A stretch of DNA of 64,000 nucleotides from NORP240 sp046047495 (GTDB taxonomy: Bacteria > Pseudomonadota > Gammaproteobacteria > Pseudomonadales > Pseudohongiellaceae): positions 1 through 64,000 of the forward strand of contig JBJOHV010000089.1 in assembly GCA_046047495.1 (NCBI GenBank), in the 5' to 3' direction. The notes below the pieces were generated by a model, which worked only from the letters and a program-made list of their open reading frames with translations, did no database searches and was not told the origin of the DNA. Shown one piece after another: positions 47,646-57,536 of this stretch. The translations under genes and the position numbers were made by a program. How positions within the stretch are numbered: position 1 is the first letter of the stretch; each line of letters begins with the position of its first letter.

Positions 47646-49112
47646 TCAAATGCCGGCGGCCAGGGACTGCAGCAAATCCATCAGCAGGGAGGGGAAGATG
47701 CCCAGCAACAGCACCATGAACAGCAGGAAGCCCAACACCACATAGGTACCGATGCTGGCCCAACCGGCTATGCGGAAGTCGGACGTCACTGTGGCCGGCA
47801 ACACCATGCGGTATATGACCCGCAAATAATAGTAAACGCCGATACCGCTGCCGATCACCAGCAACAGCAGCAATGCCCATTGGGAACCCTGCACACCGGC
47901 CAGCACCACATAGAGTTTGCCGATGAAACCGGCTGTCAGGGGAATGCCGGCCAGGGACAGCAGCATGGTGGTCATCAGGGTCGCCAGCCAGGGCTCCCGC
48001 CAGAACAGACCCTGGTAATCGCCGATGAAGTCGAATTCCTTGACCCCGCTGGATACCGCCAGGGACACACCGAATGCCCCCAGGGACATGATGATGTAGG
48101 CCACCAGATAAAAGCCCACCGTCTCGATGCCCAGGGTGGAGGTGGCGCTATTGGCAGTGATCACCGCCACCAGCAGATAACCCATGTGGGCGATGGAGGA
48201 ATAGGCCAGCAGGCGCTTGAGGTTGTCCTGCACCAGGGCCAGCAGATTGCCCGCCACCATGGATACCGCCGCCAGCAGGTACAGCACGGTGATCACCGGT
48301 GTAAGCGCCAGAGCGCCGGTGTCCAGCAGCAGACGCAGCAACAGCACCGCCATGGCGGCCTTGCCGGTGGTGGCCAGGAACGCGGTGGCCGGCAGCGGAG
48401 CACCCTCGTAGACATCCGGGGTCCAGATATGGAAAGGCGCCAGGGATAACTTGAACGCCATGCCGGCCAGGATCAGGGTAAAAGCCAGGCCCGTATAGGC
48501 CGTCCCCGCAACGCCTCCGGTGTCAGCCAGCTGCAACTCAGTAAAGGAGAGGCTGCCGCTGTGGGCGTACAACAGGGCCACGCCGAACAGGAACAGCGCC
48601 GATGCCACCGCCGACAACACCAGGTATTTGATACCGGCCTCCAGGGGGAATTTGGCCGCCTGTTTGCTGTGCAGCGGGTAGGCCACCATGGCATACAGGG
48701 AAATGCTGAGGGTCTCCATACCCAGGAAGGCGCTGATGAAGTGATTGCTGCTCACCATTACCATGGCGCCGACCGTGGCGATGGTCAACAGCAGATAGAA
48801 TTCCTCCACCTGATCCTGCAGCCGCCTCAGATAGGGGTAGCTGAACACGGCAATGAAGCCGGCGACACTCAGTAGCAGCAGACTGAAAAACCAGCTCATG
48901 CCGTCCACGATCAACAGCGGTGTGACCTGTGTGCTCTCCCCTGTCCCCTGCCACAGCAGGGCCAGTATGGCGAAGGCCATGCCGAAGATGGTGGCGGCAC
49001 AGGTCAGGGTATGATTGCGCCGCGCGGCAATCAGCAGCATCAGCACCACGGCCACCGCCGCGGTCAGCAGCAGAGGCAGCAGGGTCAGCAGATCGGCGGC
49101 GGTCATCTGCAT
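47646..49112 (-). CDS. nuoN: NADH-quinone oxidoreductase subunit N
   Basis: 488 residues from the ATG at 49112, which overlaps the nuoM stop by one base; a second ATG at 49106 would remove two residues. It is an antiporter-like, 14-helix membrane subunit with the expected motifs (GMETLSISLYAMVAY, LSLAPFHIWTPDVYEGAP, LAYSSIAHMGY). The conserved Lys and Glu of the proton channel are present. It is the last nuo gene in the operon. Confidence 0.96.
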   Translation of the reverse strand: MQMTAADLLTLLPLLLTAAVAVVLMLLIAARRNHTLTCAATIFGMAFAILALLWQGTGESTQVTPLLIVDGMSWFFSLLLLSVAGFIAVFSYPYLRRLQDQVEEFYLLLTIATVGAMVMVSSNHFISAFLGMETLSISLYAMVAYPLHSKQAAKFPLEAGIKYLVLSAVASALFLFGVALLYAHSGSLSFTELQLADTGGVAGTAYTGLAFTLILAGMAFKLSLAPFHIWTPDVYEGAPLPATAFLATTGKAAMAVLLLRLLLDTGALALTPVITVLYLLAAVSMVAGNLLALVQDNLKRLLAYSSIAHMGYLLVAVITANSATSTLGIETVGFYLVAYIIMSLGAFGVSLAVSSGVKEFDFIGDYQGLFWREPWLATLMTTMLLSLAGIPLTAGFIGKLYVVLAGVQGSQWALLLLLVIGSGIGVYYYLRVIYRMVLPATVTSDFRIAGWASIGTYVVLGFLLFMVLLLGIFPSLLMDLLQSLAAGI

Positions 49113-50602
49113 CAGGGTTGCACTCCGGGCAGCAGGGTCTGGAGGGTCTGGGCCGACAGGGCCAGGAAGGACTGGGGATACATGCCCATCCACACCAGGC
49201 CCACCATCATGGCGCCGTAATACAGCAGTTCGCGGCGATTCAGGTCAGTGAGCTGGCCGCTTTCGAATCCCACGCTGTGCCAGGCGCCCTGGAACACCTT
49301 CTGCAACACCCACAGGGAATAGACGGCCGCCAGCACCAGCCCCAGGGCCGCCACGATGGTCAGCGCGTGATTGGCCTGGAAGGCTCCGATCAGGGCCAGG
49401 AATTCTCCGACGAAATTGCCCAGGCCCGGCATGCCCAGGGCCGCCACCGAGAAGAACAGCGCGGTCACCGCCATCAACGGCGCCACCGACCAGAACCCGC
49501 CCATGTGCGCCATGTTACGGGTGTGGATGCGGTGCTGCAGGCCGCCGGCCAGCATGAACAGGGCCGCCGCACTGAGGCCGTGGGCCAGCATGGTCATCAC
49601 GGCCCCCTGCACCGCCTGGACATTCCAGGCGAATATGCCGAGCATTACAAATCCCATATGGCTGACGCTGGTATAGGCGATCAGCCGCTTGATGTCGGTC
49701 TGGGCAAAGGCCACCTTGGCGCAGTACACGATGCTGATGGCCGCCAGGGTCATGGCAACGGGCGCGAACTGGGCCGCCGCATTGGGAAACAGCGGCAGGG
49801 TGAATCGCAGCAGTCCGTAGGCGCCGGTTTTCAGCAGGACTCCGGCCAGGATCACACTGCCGGGCGTGGGTGCCTGGCTGTGGGCATCGGGCAGCCAGGC
49901 ATGCAGGGGCACCGAAGGCAGCTTGGTGGCGAAGGCCAGGAAGAAGCCCAGCATCACCACCATTTCCAGTTGCGGGCCGAGGCGCACATTGAACAGGGCG
50001 AAGTAATCGAAACTGAAGCGGCCGAACTGCACATAGTGCACATAGGCCAGTACACCGATGGCGATCAGCATCAGCAACCCGGTCACCTGGGTAAAGATGA
50101 AAAATTTCATGGCCGCATAATTCTTGTTCTCATGGCCCCAGATGGCGATGATCAGGTACATGGGGACCAGCATCACTTCCCAGAAGAAAAAGAACAGCAA
50201 CAGGTCCAGTGCCATGAACACACCCAGCACTCCCGCCAGTGTCCACAGCATATTGAAATAGAAGAAGCCGGGGCGCTCGGTGATCTCGTCCCAGGCGGCG
50301 CCCAGGGCCATGATGCCGAGGAAACCGGTGAGCAGCAGCATGAGCAGACCGAGGCCGTCCACCCCCAGCTGGAAATCCACGCCCAGGCGCGGCATCCAGG
50401 CCACCTTCACATGGGCCAGCCATTGGCCCTGGGCGCCGGCGAGGCTGTGGGGCTCGGCGGCCAGCAGGGTCAGCATCAACAACAGGTCGATGATCAGGGT
50501 CAGCCCGGTGATGATGCGGGGCAGACGGCTGTCCACGTACTCCGACAACCAGGCGGCAATGCCACCGACGAACAGCAGGGTGATGAGCAACACCAGGATC
50601 AC
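49112..50602 (-). CDS. nuoM: NADH-quinone oxidoreductase subunit M
   Basis: 496 residues of the antiporter-like family. FFFWEVMLVPMYLIIAIWG carries the channel Glu, and KLPSVPLHAWLPDAHSQAPTPGS and RLIAYTSVSHMG are conserved. It overlaps nuoL by 4 bp and nuoN by one base. Confidence 0.97.
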   Translation of the reverse strand: MILVLLITLLFVGGIAAWLSEYVDSRLPRIITGLTLIIDLLLMLTLLAAEPHSLAGAQGQWLAHVKVAWMPRLGVDFQLGVDGLGLLMLLLTGFLGIMALGAAWDEITERPGFFYFNMLWTLAGVLGVFMALDLLLFFFFWEVMLVPMYLIIAIWGHENKNYAAMKFFIFTQVTGLLMLIAIGVLAYVHYVQFGRFSFDYFALFNVRLGPQLEMVVMLGFFLAFATKLPSVPLHAWLPDAHSQAPTPGSVILAGVLLKTGAYGLLRFTLPLFPNAAAQFAPVAMTLAAISIVYCAKVAFAQTDIKRLIAYTSVSHMGFVMLGIFAWNVQAVQGAVMTMLAHGLSAAALFMLAGGLQHRIHTRNMAHMGGFWSVAPLMAVTALFFSVAALGMPGLGNFVGEFLALIGAFQANHALTIVAALGLVLAAVYSLWVLQKVFQGAWHSVGFESGQLTDLNRRELLYYGAMMVGLVWMGMYPQSFLALSAQTLQTLLPGVQP

Positions 50603-52461
50603 AGCAACACCCCCAGGGCGATGATGATCACCAGGCCGCCGGCCACCGATACCGCATACCAGCGCAACTGACCGGTCTGGGTTCGCACCAGCAGGCGGTT
50701 GCCCGTGGCCACGATCTCCACCACGGCGCCGTAAAATTGATCCACCAGATCCCGGTGATTGATGCGGGCCAGGGCCAGGAAGGGGCGCACGAATACCCGG
50801 TCATACAGCCTGTCCATGCCCCAGCCGCTGAACCAGAATCGGTGCAGGGCCGCGCCGATGCCGCCGGCCGTGAGCTTGGCCACATCGATGCGACGGGCCA
50901 GGAAGCACAGATAGGCGACACCGATGCCCAGCAGGGGCACCAGGATCATCAAACCGTGAATGAGTGTGCTGACGTGATGCTCCTCATGAACCTCTCCGTG
51001 GGCGAACACGGCATCCACCGGAATATGGATATAGCCGGCGGTAAGGGCGCCGATCATCAGCAACACCAGTGGCAGGGTCATGTTGAGACCCTTCACCTCA
51101 TGCACGGGATGGTGAGGATCGCCGTGGGCGGCAGACGGCCCGAAGAACACCATGAACAGCAGACGGAACGTGTAGATGGCGGTGAGGAATGCCCCCAGCA
51201 CACCGCCCAGCCAGATCCAGGTGCCCGCCCCGCCCAGGGCAAGGGCGGACAGCAGGATCTCGTCCTTGCTGAAGTAACCCGAGGTGAACGGCAAGGCGGT
51301 CAGGGCGGCGCTGCCCACCACGAAGGACCAGAAGGAAACCGGCAGTGACTTGCGCAGGCCGCCCATTTTGAAAATATTCTGCTCATGGTGCAGGCTGAGG
51401 ATCACGCTGCCGGCAGCCAAAAACAGCAGGGCCTTGAAGAAGGCGTGGGTCATGAGGTGGAAGATGGCGGCGGACCAGGCACCTACTCCCAGTCCGACAA
51501 ACATGTAACCGATCTGGCTGATGGTGGAATAGGCCAGCACCCGCTTGATATCGCTCTGGGTCAGGGCGGTGAAGCCGGCCATCAGCAGGGTGGCCAGACC
51601 CACCCAGGCCACCAGCATCTGCACATCAGGTGCCAGTTCGAACAGTCCATGGGTGCGGGCGATGAGATAAACCCCGGCGGTCACCATGGTGGCAGCATGG
51701 ATCAGGGCGCTGATGGGTGTGGGGCCGGCCATGGCATCGGGCAGCCAGGTCTGCAGCGGCAATTGGGCCGACTTGCCCACCGCCCCGCCCAGCAGCAAGA
51801 GGGTGACCGCCACGGCGATGCCGGAACCGGGTTGCCACTGCTCTTCAGCCGCCACCAGCAGATCCTGGATATTCAGGGTGCCCAGATTGGCAAACAGCAG
51901 GAACAGGCCGATGGCCATGAAGGTGTCACCCACCCGGGTCACCACGAAGGCCTTGCGGGCCGCATAGCCGTTGTCAGGATTTTCGTACCAGAAACCGATC
52001 AACAGGTAGGAGCACAGCCCCACTCCCTCCCAGCCCAGGTACAGCAACACCAGATTGTCCGCCATCACCAGCACCAGCATGCTGGCCACGAACAGGTTCA
52101 TGTAACAGAAGAAACGGCCGTAGCCGGGGTCTCCAGCCATGTAGCCGGTGGCATACACATGGATGAGAAAACCGATGCCGCTGATCACCAGCATCATCAC
52201 CACCGTGAGGCCGTCGATGTGGAAGGCGAAGTCCGCGACGAAATCACCGGCCGCCATCCAGGTCCACAGGTGCAGGCTGAAATGGGGCTCGCCGGATTGC
52301 AGGAAACTCAGGCTGGCCAGGGCCGCCACCAGAAAGGCCAGACCCACGGACCCGGCCCCCACCACCGCCACCGCAGTCTGGGACAGGCGGCCGGCGCTGA
52401 GCACCAGGATCAGGAACCCGGCGAGGGGCAGCAGCGGCAGAAGCCAGATGGATTCAAGCAT
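50599..52461 (-). CDS. nuoL: NADH-quinone oxidoreductase subunit L
   Basis: 620 residues, the largest antiporter-like subunit. FLGWEGVGLCSYLLIGFW, KSAQLPLQTWLPDAMAGPTP and RVLAYSTISQIGYMFVGLG are the typical motifs. The C-terminal region contains the long lateral helix segment and a final transmembrane helix (GGLVIIIALGVLL). It begins 7 bp after the nuoK stop. Confidence 0.97.
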   Translation of the reverse strand: MLESIWLLPLLPLAGFLILVLSAGRLSQTAVAVVGAGSVGLAFLVAALASLSFLQSGEPHFSLHLWTWMAAGDFVADFAFHIDGLTVVMMLVISGIGFLIHVYATGYMAGDPGYGRFFCYMNLFVASMLVLVMADNLVLLYLGWEGVGLCSYLLIGFWYENPDNGYAARKAFVVTRVGDTFMAIGLFLLFANLGTLNIQDLLVAAEEQWQPGSGIAVAVTLLLLGGAVGKSAQLPLQTWLPDAMAGPTPISALIHAATMVTAGVYLIARTHGLFELAPDVQMLVAWVGLATLLMAGFTALTQSDIKRVLAYSTISQIGYMFVGLGVGAWSAAIFHLMTHAFFKALLFLAAGSVILSLHHEQNIFKMGGLRKSLPVSFWSFVVGSAALTALPFTSGYFSKDEILLSALALGGAGTWIWLGGVLGAFLTAIYTFRLLFMVFFGPSAAHGDPHHPVHEVKGLNMTLPLVLLMIGALTAGYIHIPVDAVFAHGEVHEEHHVSTLIHGLMILVPLLGIGVAYLCFLARRIDVAKLTAGGIGAALHRFWFSGWGMDRLYDRVFVRPFLALARINHRDLVDQFYGAVVEIVATGNRLLVRTQTGQLRWYAVSVAGGLVIIIALGVLL

Positions 52462-52468
52462 GGCCCGG

Positions 52469-52777
52469 TTATCCCTTCATTTCCGACAGAATGTTCAGAT
52501 CCACCGTGTGGTAGCGGCGATACATCTGGATGATGAGTCCCAGCCCCACCGCCACTTCCGCCGCCGCCAGGGTCAGGATCATGAGAAACATCACCTGGCC
52601 ATCGGCATGCTGCCAGGCGGAGGACGCCGTCACGAAAGCCAGTCCGCAGGCATTCAACATGACTTCCAGGGACATCAGCACAAACACCACATTGCGGCGG
52701 GTCATCACACCCACCAGCCCCAGCACGAACAGGATGGCTGCCAGGATCAGGCCGTGTTCCATGGGTATCGAATGCAT
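52469..52777 (-). CDS. nuoK: NADH-quinone oxidoreductase subunit K
   Basis: 102 residues from the ATG at 52777 (MHSIPMEHGLILAAILF), which aligns with the E. coli NuoK start; a longer frame to 52918 lies inside nuoJ. Three helices carry the conserved Glu residues in SLEVMLNACGLAFV and LTLAAAEVAVGLGLI. The tail ends NILSEMKG. nuoJ stops 19 bp upstream. Confidence 0.95.
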   Translation of the reverse strand: MHSIPMEHGLILAAILFVLGLVGVMTRRNVVFVLMSLEVMLNACGLAFVTASSAWQHADGQVMFLMILTLAAAEVAVGLGLIIQMYRRYHTVDLNILSEMKG

Positions 52778-52796
52778 GTGCCGGCCTCTCCCCGGG

Positions 52797-53279
52797 TTAC
52801 TTGCGCGCCAGATGGTAGGCCCCGACCAGGCCCGCCAGCAGCAGAATGGACGCCAGCTCAACCGCCAGCACATAGGGCCCGAACAAGGAAAGACCCACCT
52901 CCCGCGCACCGATCTCAACCGGCGTGATGGTGCCGTCGCCGCTGACCACCACGTTCAACAGCTGCACCAGCAGCACGGCGGCCAGAACCGCCGGCCCCAC
53001 CCACTGGCGGCCACCGAGCCACTTAAGCTCCTGATCGCTGCTGCGCTTGCCGAGGTTCAGCATCATGATCACGAACAGGAACAGCACCATGATGGCACCG
53101 GCATAGACGATGGCCTCCAGCATGGCGGCAAACGGCGCCCCCAGGGTGTAAAAGATGATGGCCACCGACAGCAGGGACAGGATCAGGTAGATGAGGCCGT
53201 GCACGATGTTGGTCTGCAGGATCACCGCCACGGTGGAGACGATGGCAACCAGGGCCGACAGATAGAACAGCACGGTCAT
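52797..53279 (-). CDS. nuoJ: NADH-quinone oxidoreductase subunit J
   Basis: 160 residues with five predicted helices. The conserved Tyr-rich stretch EAIVYAGAIMVLFLFVIMML is the TM3 pi-bulge region. It overlaps nuoI by 4 bp. Confidence 0.96.
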   Translation of the reverse strand: MTVLFYLSALVAIVSTVAVILQTNIVHGLIYLILSLLSVAIIFYTLGAPFAAMLEAIVYAGAIMVLFLFVIMMLNLGKRSSDQELKWLGGRQWVGPAVLAAVLLVQLLNVVVSGDGTITPVEIGAREVGLSLFGPYVLAVELASILLLAGLVGAYHLARK

Positions 53280-53818
53280 GGCAGCAGGCTCCTGACATCC
53301 ACCGGCGGCTCCTCGTTGCGCGCCTCACCCTTGTCCTTTCCCCCCACTGCCATGCCGGCCACACGATAAAAGTTATAGTCGTGGTACTTGCCCGTGCCGC
53401 TGATGAGCAGATCCTCCTTTTCCCACACCATGTCCTGGCGCACGTACTCCGCCATCTCGAAATCCGGGGTCAGCTGGATGGCATGGGTAGGACAGGCCTC
53501 CTCGCAGAAACCGCACATGATGCAGCGGGAGAAGTTGATGCGGAAAAATTCCGGATACCAGCGGCCGTTGTCGTCCTCGGCCTTCTGCAGGGCGATGCAG
53601 TCCACCGGACAGGCCACGGCGCACAGGTTGCAGGCCACGCAGCGTTCCTCGCCGTCCGGGTCGCGACTGAGGATGATGCGGCCGCGCCAGCGGGGAAACA
53701 TGTAGGGCTGCACATCCGGGTATTCCACGGTATCCGGCTTCTGGAAGCCATGGACGAAAACCCGCCACAGGGAAACCAGCTGACTGGTGAACGTGTCTTT
53801 GAGGAGTCTTAGCATCAT
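53276..53818 (-). CDS. nuoI: NADH-quinone oxidoreductase subunit I
   Basis: 180 residues from the first of two adjacent ATGs (53818 and 53815), which overlap the nuoH stop. Two [4Fe-4S] motifs, CVACNLCAVACPVDC and CIMCGFCEEACPTHA, bind clusters N6a and N6b. A longer open frame to 54220 runs through nuoH and is rejected. Confidence 0.96.
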   Translation of the reverse strand: MMLRLLKDTFTSQLVSLWRVFVHGFQKPDTVEYPDVQPYMFPRWRGRIILSRDPDGEERCVACNLCAVACPVDCIALQKAEDDNGRWYPEFFRINFSRCIMCGFCEEACPTHAIQLTPDFEMAEYVRQDMVWEKEDLLISGTGKYHDYNFYRVAGMAVGGKDKGEARNEEPPVDVRSLLP

Positions 53819-54774
53819 CCCTCTCCCAGCAGTATCAACGCCCCGGTGATCAGCAGATTGACCAGGGACAGGGGCAGGAGGAACAACCAGCCATAGCTCA
53901 TGAGCTGGTCGTAGCGGGGGCGCGGAATGGCGGCCCGCATCAAAATGAAGAAGGCAATGAAGAAAAACGCCTTGAGGGCAAACCAGACGATGGGGGGCAG
54001 GAAGGCCGGCCCCAGCCAGCCACCGAAGAACAGCACGGTGATGAGGGAGGAAATGAGCACCAGCCCCAGGTATTCGCCGACGAAGAACATGCCGAATTTC
54101 ATACCGGAATACTCGGTGTGATAGCCCGCCACGATCTCCTGCTCCGCCTCGGGAATATCGAAAGGCAGACGGTGGCTTTCCGCCACTCCGGCGATGAGGA
54201 AGATCACGAAGGCCACGCACTGGGGAATGATGTACCAGCCGTCCGCCTGGGCCAGCACGATGGTGCGCAGATTGAAGCTGCCCGCCAGTGCCACCACCCC
54301 CAGCAGGGAGATGCCCATGAAAACTTCATAACTGACCATCTGGGCGGCGGCCCGCAGGCTGCCCAGCAGGGCATACTTGTTGTCCGAAGCCAGTCCGCCC
54401 AGCATGACGCTGTAGGCTCCCAGGGAAGCCATGGCCAGAACGAACAGCACACCGATATTGGAGTCCACGATGCCCACACCGGGGGCAAAGGGGATGACGC
54501 TGAAGCTCAGCAGGATCACGGTCATGATGATGGTGGGCGCCAGCACGAAACTGAGGCGGTCCGCAAACGGCGGCACCCAGTCTTCCTTGGTGAAGATCTT
54601 GATCATGTCCGCCACCACCTGGGCCAGTCCCAGAGGGCCAACCCGGTTGGGACCCAGGCGTTCCTGCCAGACGCCCAGCAGGCGGCGTTCCACCCAGATC
54701 AGCATGGCGGCGATGACGATCACCGTGCCCAGAATGAGTCCGATGATGAGGGGCGAGCCGACAGCGAAGCTCAT
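53815..54774 (-). CDS. nuoH: NADH-quinone oxidoreductase subunit H
   Basis: 319 residues with eight predicted helices. WVERRLLGVWQERLGPNRVGP and DMIKIFTKEDWVPPFADR are the quinone-site motifs, and AESHRLPFDIPEAEQEIVAGYHTEYSG, in two conserved pieces, is the NuoH signature. It overlaps nuoG by 4 bp and nuoI by up to 4 bp. Confidence 0.97.
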   Translation of the reverse strand: MSFAVGSPLIIGLILGTVIVIAAMLIWVERRLLGVWQERLGPNRVGPLGLAQVVADMIKIFTKEDWVPPFADRLSFVLAPTIIMTVILLSFSVIPFAPGVGIVDSNIGVLFVLAMASLGAYSVMLGGLASDNKYALLGSLRAAAQMVSYEVFMGISLLGVVALAGSFNLRTIVLAQADGWYIIPQCVAFVIFLIAGVAESHRLPFDIPEAEQEIVAGYHTEYSGMKFGMFFVGEYLGLVLISSLITVLFFGGWLGPAFLPPIVWFALKAFFFIAFFILMRAAIPRPRYDQLMSYGWLFLLPLSLVNLLITGALILLGEG

Positions 54775-57536
54775 GGCATCACCTCCTCGTCCAGCCGGTC
54801 ACTGACGATCAGATTGGCCAGGGCCGCATCCATTGGGCCGGCTGAGCTCAGGCTCACCGCCGCCGGCAGGGCGTACCGCCCTTGCCGTGCCGGTCCGCCA
54901 TACACCACCACGGTGCCAGGTGTGACCTTATTGCGCACCACCACGGGCAGGGTCAGTCCGGTATCGCCCTCCTCCAGTCGCAGGCCATGACCCCGCTGCA
55001 ATCCCAAGCCTTCGGCATCCTGTGGACAGAGGGCGGCATAGGCCCGGGGTGACCGCTCGCGCACGGGAGCTGCCCGGGCCGACAGTTCATCACTTCCGAA
55101 AATATGGAAGGCCTCCACCACGGCAAACCGCCCCTTCTCCACTGTCAGCGGCGCGCTGACCGGCAGATAGGATAGTTTGCCGCCGCTGGCACTGTCTGCC
55201 TGGCGCAATACCACGCCGGCACTGCCCTGGCGCAACTGCCCCGCCACCTCGTCCTGGAACTTGCTGATGGACTGGTTGGAGTTCCAGCGCGGCGCCCAGC
55301 TGGCGGGCAGCACCGAGGAGTCCTTCAGGATCGACACCCCTTCCATGGAAAAGGCCAACAGGGACTGGGGATCCTGGGGCTGCTTGGGTTCATTCACCCT
55401 GAGGTTGGCCTGCATGGCGGTGCGGCCGCTGTAGCGATGGGATTGACGTGGCACCTTCATGCCACCGGGGTAATGGTCGGCATCCGGCAGCACGGCGGAC
55501 AGGCCATTCAGGGCCGCCACGGTACCGGCACAGCGCTGCACCAGCTCATTGAAACCCACCGTACTGTCTGCGGCCTGCAACCATTGCCAGGCCGGCAGGT
55601 TGCCGACACGCGCGGGGAACACCTGGAAGCTCAGCTGGGCCCGCCCCTCATAGTTGACGTACACAGCCTCCTGCTCGGCGAAACTGGTACCGGCAAGCAC
55701 CATGAAGGCGCGGTCGGTGGTTGCTGTCGGCAACAGGTCGATCACCGCCAGTTTGTCCACGGCGGCCAGGGCCTGATCCACCGCTGCGGCTGGAGCGCGC
55801 CGGTACAGATCATTCTCCAGCACGATGGCGTGACGGGCCTTGCCTTCTGTCATGCGGGCCAGGGCGTCACCCAGAGCCTGCCCGCCATCCTTCAGCAGCC
55901 GCACCATACCGAGGCTGTTGACCTCGGGCACGGCGGCACAGAAGTCCACGGCGGCCGGCTTGCCATCCGCCAGCCGTCGGTTGTACAGGGCCAGGGCCAC
56001 ATTGGCGGCGCTGTTGAGCAGTTGCAGATTGCCGCAGCCGCTGCCGGTCACGATCAGAGGCCGTCTGGCCGCCAACAGGGCGCCCGCGATGGCGCCGATG
56101 CGGCTGCCCTCAGCCAGCTTGCCTGGGTCACCTGGCGCTCCGGCATCCAGTTGCCCGGCGATGGCGCAGGCAAGCTGCTGCAGGGTGGCCGGTCCGCCCA
56201 GCAATACATCGGTGGCCACATCATCCAGGCGGGTGCCATGACCGGCAAGAATGAACAGCGGGCTCTTCTCATCCTGGGCCAGCTCCCGCACGGCGGCATC
56301 CTGCCAAACCGGAATCCGCGCAGCCTCCGCCAGTTCCCGGGCCCGGTTGCGCACCGATTGACGCAGGGCCAGGGCCAGCCGGGGTGCCGTGTTGGTGACA
56401 TCCTCTCCGATGATCACCACGCAGTCGGCCTGTTCGATCTCCCGCACCGTGGGACAATGCAGGCCGGGATTGCGCTGCAGCCGGGCAATGGTCCGCAGCA
56501 TGGCCAACTCGGTGTCGTCGCAGCCGGCATAGAAATTGTCCTCACCCACCAGTTGCCGCAGGGCGAAATTGGCCTCCACCCCGGCACGGGGTGAGCCGAT
56601 ACCGATACAGTTGTCCGCCGCCAGGGCCTGCAGCCGCTCACGGGCCTGCTCCACATCCAGCATCAATGCCTGCCCGTCGATACGCTCGAAGGGTTGCTTG
56701 AAGCGCTCCTGGTCATTCACGAAACCGTAGCCGAAGCGCCCGCGGTCGCACAGGAAGTAGCCGTTGATGTCGCCGTGATAGCGGTTGACGATGCGGCGCA
56801 GACTGCCATAGCGCTCGCCGGGAGTGGTATTGCAGCCCACGCTGCAGCCGCTGCACACAGACGGCGCGGTTTGCAGATCCCACTTGCGGGTGTAATGGGC
56901 GGAGAAGGTGGCGTCGGTGAACACGCCGGTGGGACACACCTCCACCAGATTGCCGCTGAATTCGCTTTCCAGCACGCCGTCTTCGTGGCGGCCGAAATAC
57001 ACATGGTGATGGCTGGCCTGGGCGGCCAGGTCGGTGCCGCCGGCATAATCATTGTAGTAACGCACGCAGCGGTAACAGGCGATGCAGCGGTTCATCTCAT
57101 GGCCGATGAAAGGCCCCAGATACTGATTGCGATGGGTACGCTTTTTCTTGTCGTAGCGGCGGTAGTTGTGGCCGGACATGAGAGTCATGTCCTGCAGGTG
57201 ACACTCCCCTCCTTCCTCGCACACCGGGCAGTCGTGGGGATGGTTGATCATCAGGCTTTCGATGACATTGGCGCGGAAGTCCCTGGCCTGGGCATCGTCC
57301 ACTGACAACAGGGCGCCGTCGGTGACCGGGGTCATGCAGGCCATGACCAGCATGCCGTTCTTGTCATTCTCATCCTTGTACTGCTTGACGGCGCATTGCC
57401 GGCAGGCCCCCACCGAACCCATGCAGGGATGCCAGCAGAAGTAGGGCACATCCAGGCCCAGGGACAGACATTCCTGCAACAGGTTGCTGCCGGCCTTCAC
57501 CTCGTAACTGACGCCGTCTATGGTGATTTTTGCCAT
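54771..57536 (-). CDS. nuoG: NADH-quinone oxidoreductase subunit G
   Basis: 921 residues from the ATG at 57536, overlapping the nuoF stop by one base; the upstream open frame is inside nuoF. The N-terminal part has the [2Fe-2S] motif (CWHPCMGSVGACRQCAVK), the His/Cys cluster N5 region (HDCPVCEEGGECHLQDM) and CIACYRCVRY. The CSGCSVGCNTTPGE stretch with a later Cys in YFLCDRG marks the extra cluster N7. The C-terminal half is a molybdopterin-oxidoreductase-like fold without cofactor and is less conserved. Confidence 0.96.
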   Translation of the reverse strand: MAKITIDGVSYEVKAGSNLLQECLSLGLDVPYFCWHPCMGSVGACRQCAVKQYKDENDKNGMLVMACMTPVTDGALLSVDDAQARDFRANVIESLMINHPHDCPVCEEGGECHLQDMTLMSGHNYRRYDKKKRTHRNQYLGPFIGHEMNRCIACYRCVRYYNDYAGGTDLAAQASHHHVYFGRHEDGVLESEFSGNLVEVCPTGVFTDATFSAHYTRKWDLQTAPSVCSGCSVGCNTTPGERYGSLRRIVNRYHGDINGYFLCDRGRFGYGFVNDQERFKQPFERIDGQALMLDVEQARERLQALAADNCIGIGSPRAGVEANFALRQLVGEDNFYAGCDDTELAMLRTIARLQRNPGLHCPTVREIEQADCVVIIGEDVTNTAPRLALALRQSVRNRARELAEAARIPVWQDAAVRELAQDEKSPLFILAGHGTRLDDVATDVLLGGPATLQQLACAIAGQLDAGAPGDPGKLAEGSRIGAIAGALLAARRPLIVTGSGCGNLQLLNSAANVALALYNRRLADGKPAAVDFCAAVPEVNSLGMVRLLKDGGQALGDALARMTEGKARHAIVLENDLYRRAPAAAVDQALAAVDKLAVIDLLPTATTDRAFMVLAGTSFAEQEAVYVNYEGRAQLSFQVFPARVGNLPAWQWLQAADSTVGFNELVQRCAGTVAALNGLSAVLPDADHYPGGMKVPRQSHRYSGRTAMQANLRVNEPKQPQDPQSLLAFSMEGVSILKDSSVLPASWAPRWNSNQSISKFQDEVAGQLRQGSAGVVLRQADSASGGKLSYLPVSAPLTVEKGRFAVVEAFHIFGSDELSARAAPVRERSPRAYAALCPQDAEGLGLQRGHGLRLEEGDTGLTLPVVVRNKVTPGTVVVYGGPARQGRYALPAAVSLSSAGPMDAALANLIVSDRLDEEVMP

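Noticed and set aside
53276..54220. Longer nuoI start at 54220
   Set aside because: The extension translates nuoH in another frame; the ATG at 53818 or 53815 matches NuoI length.
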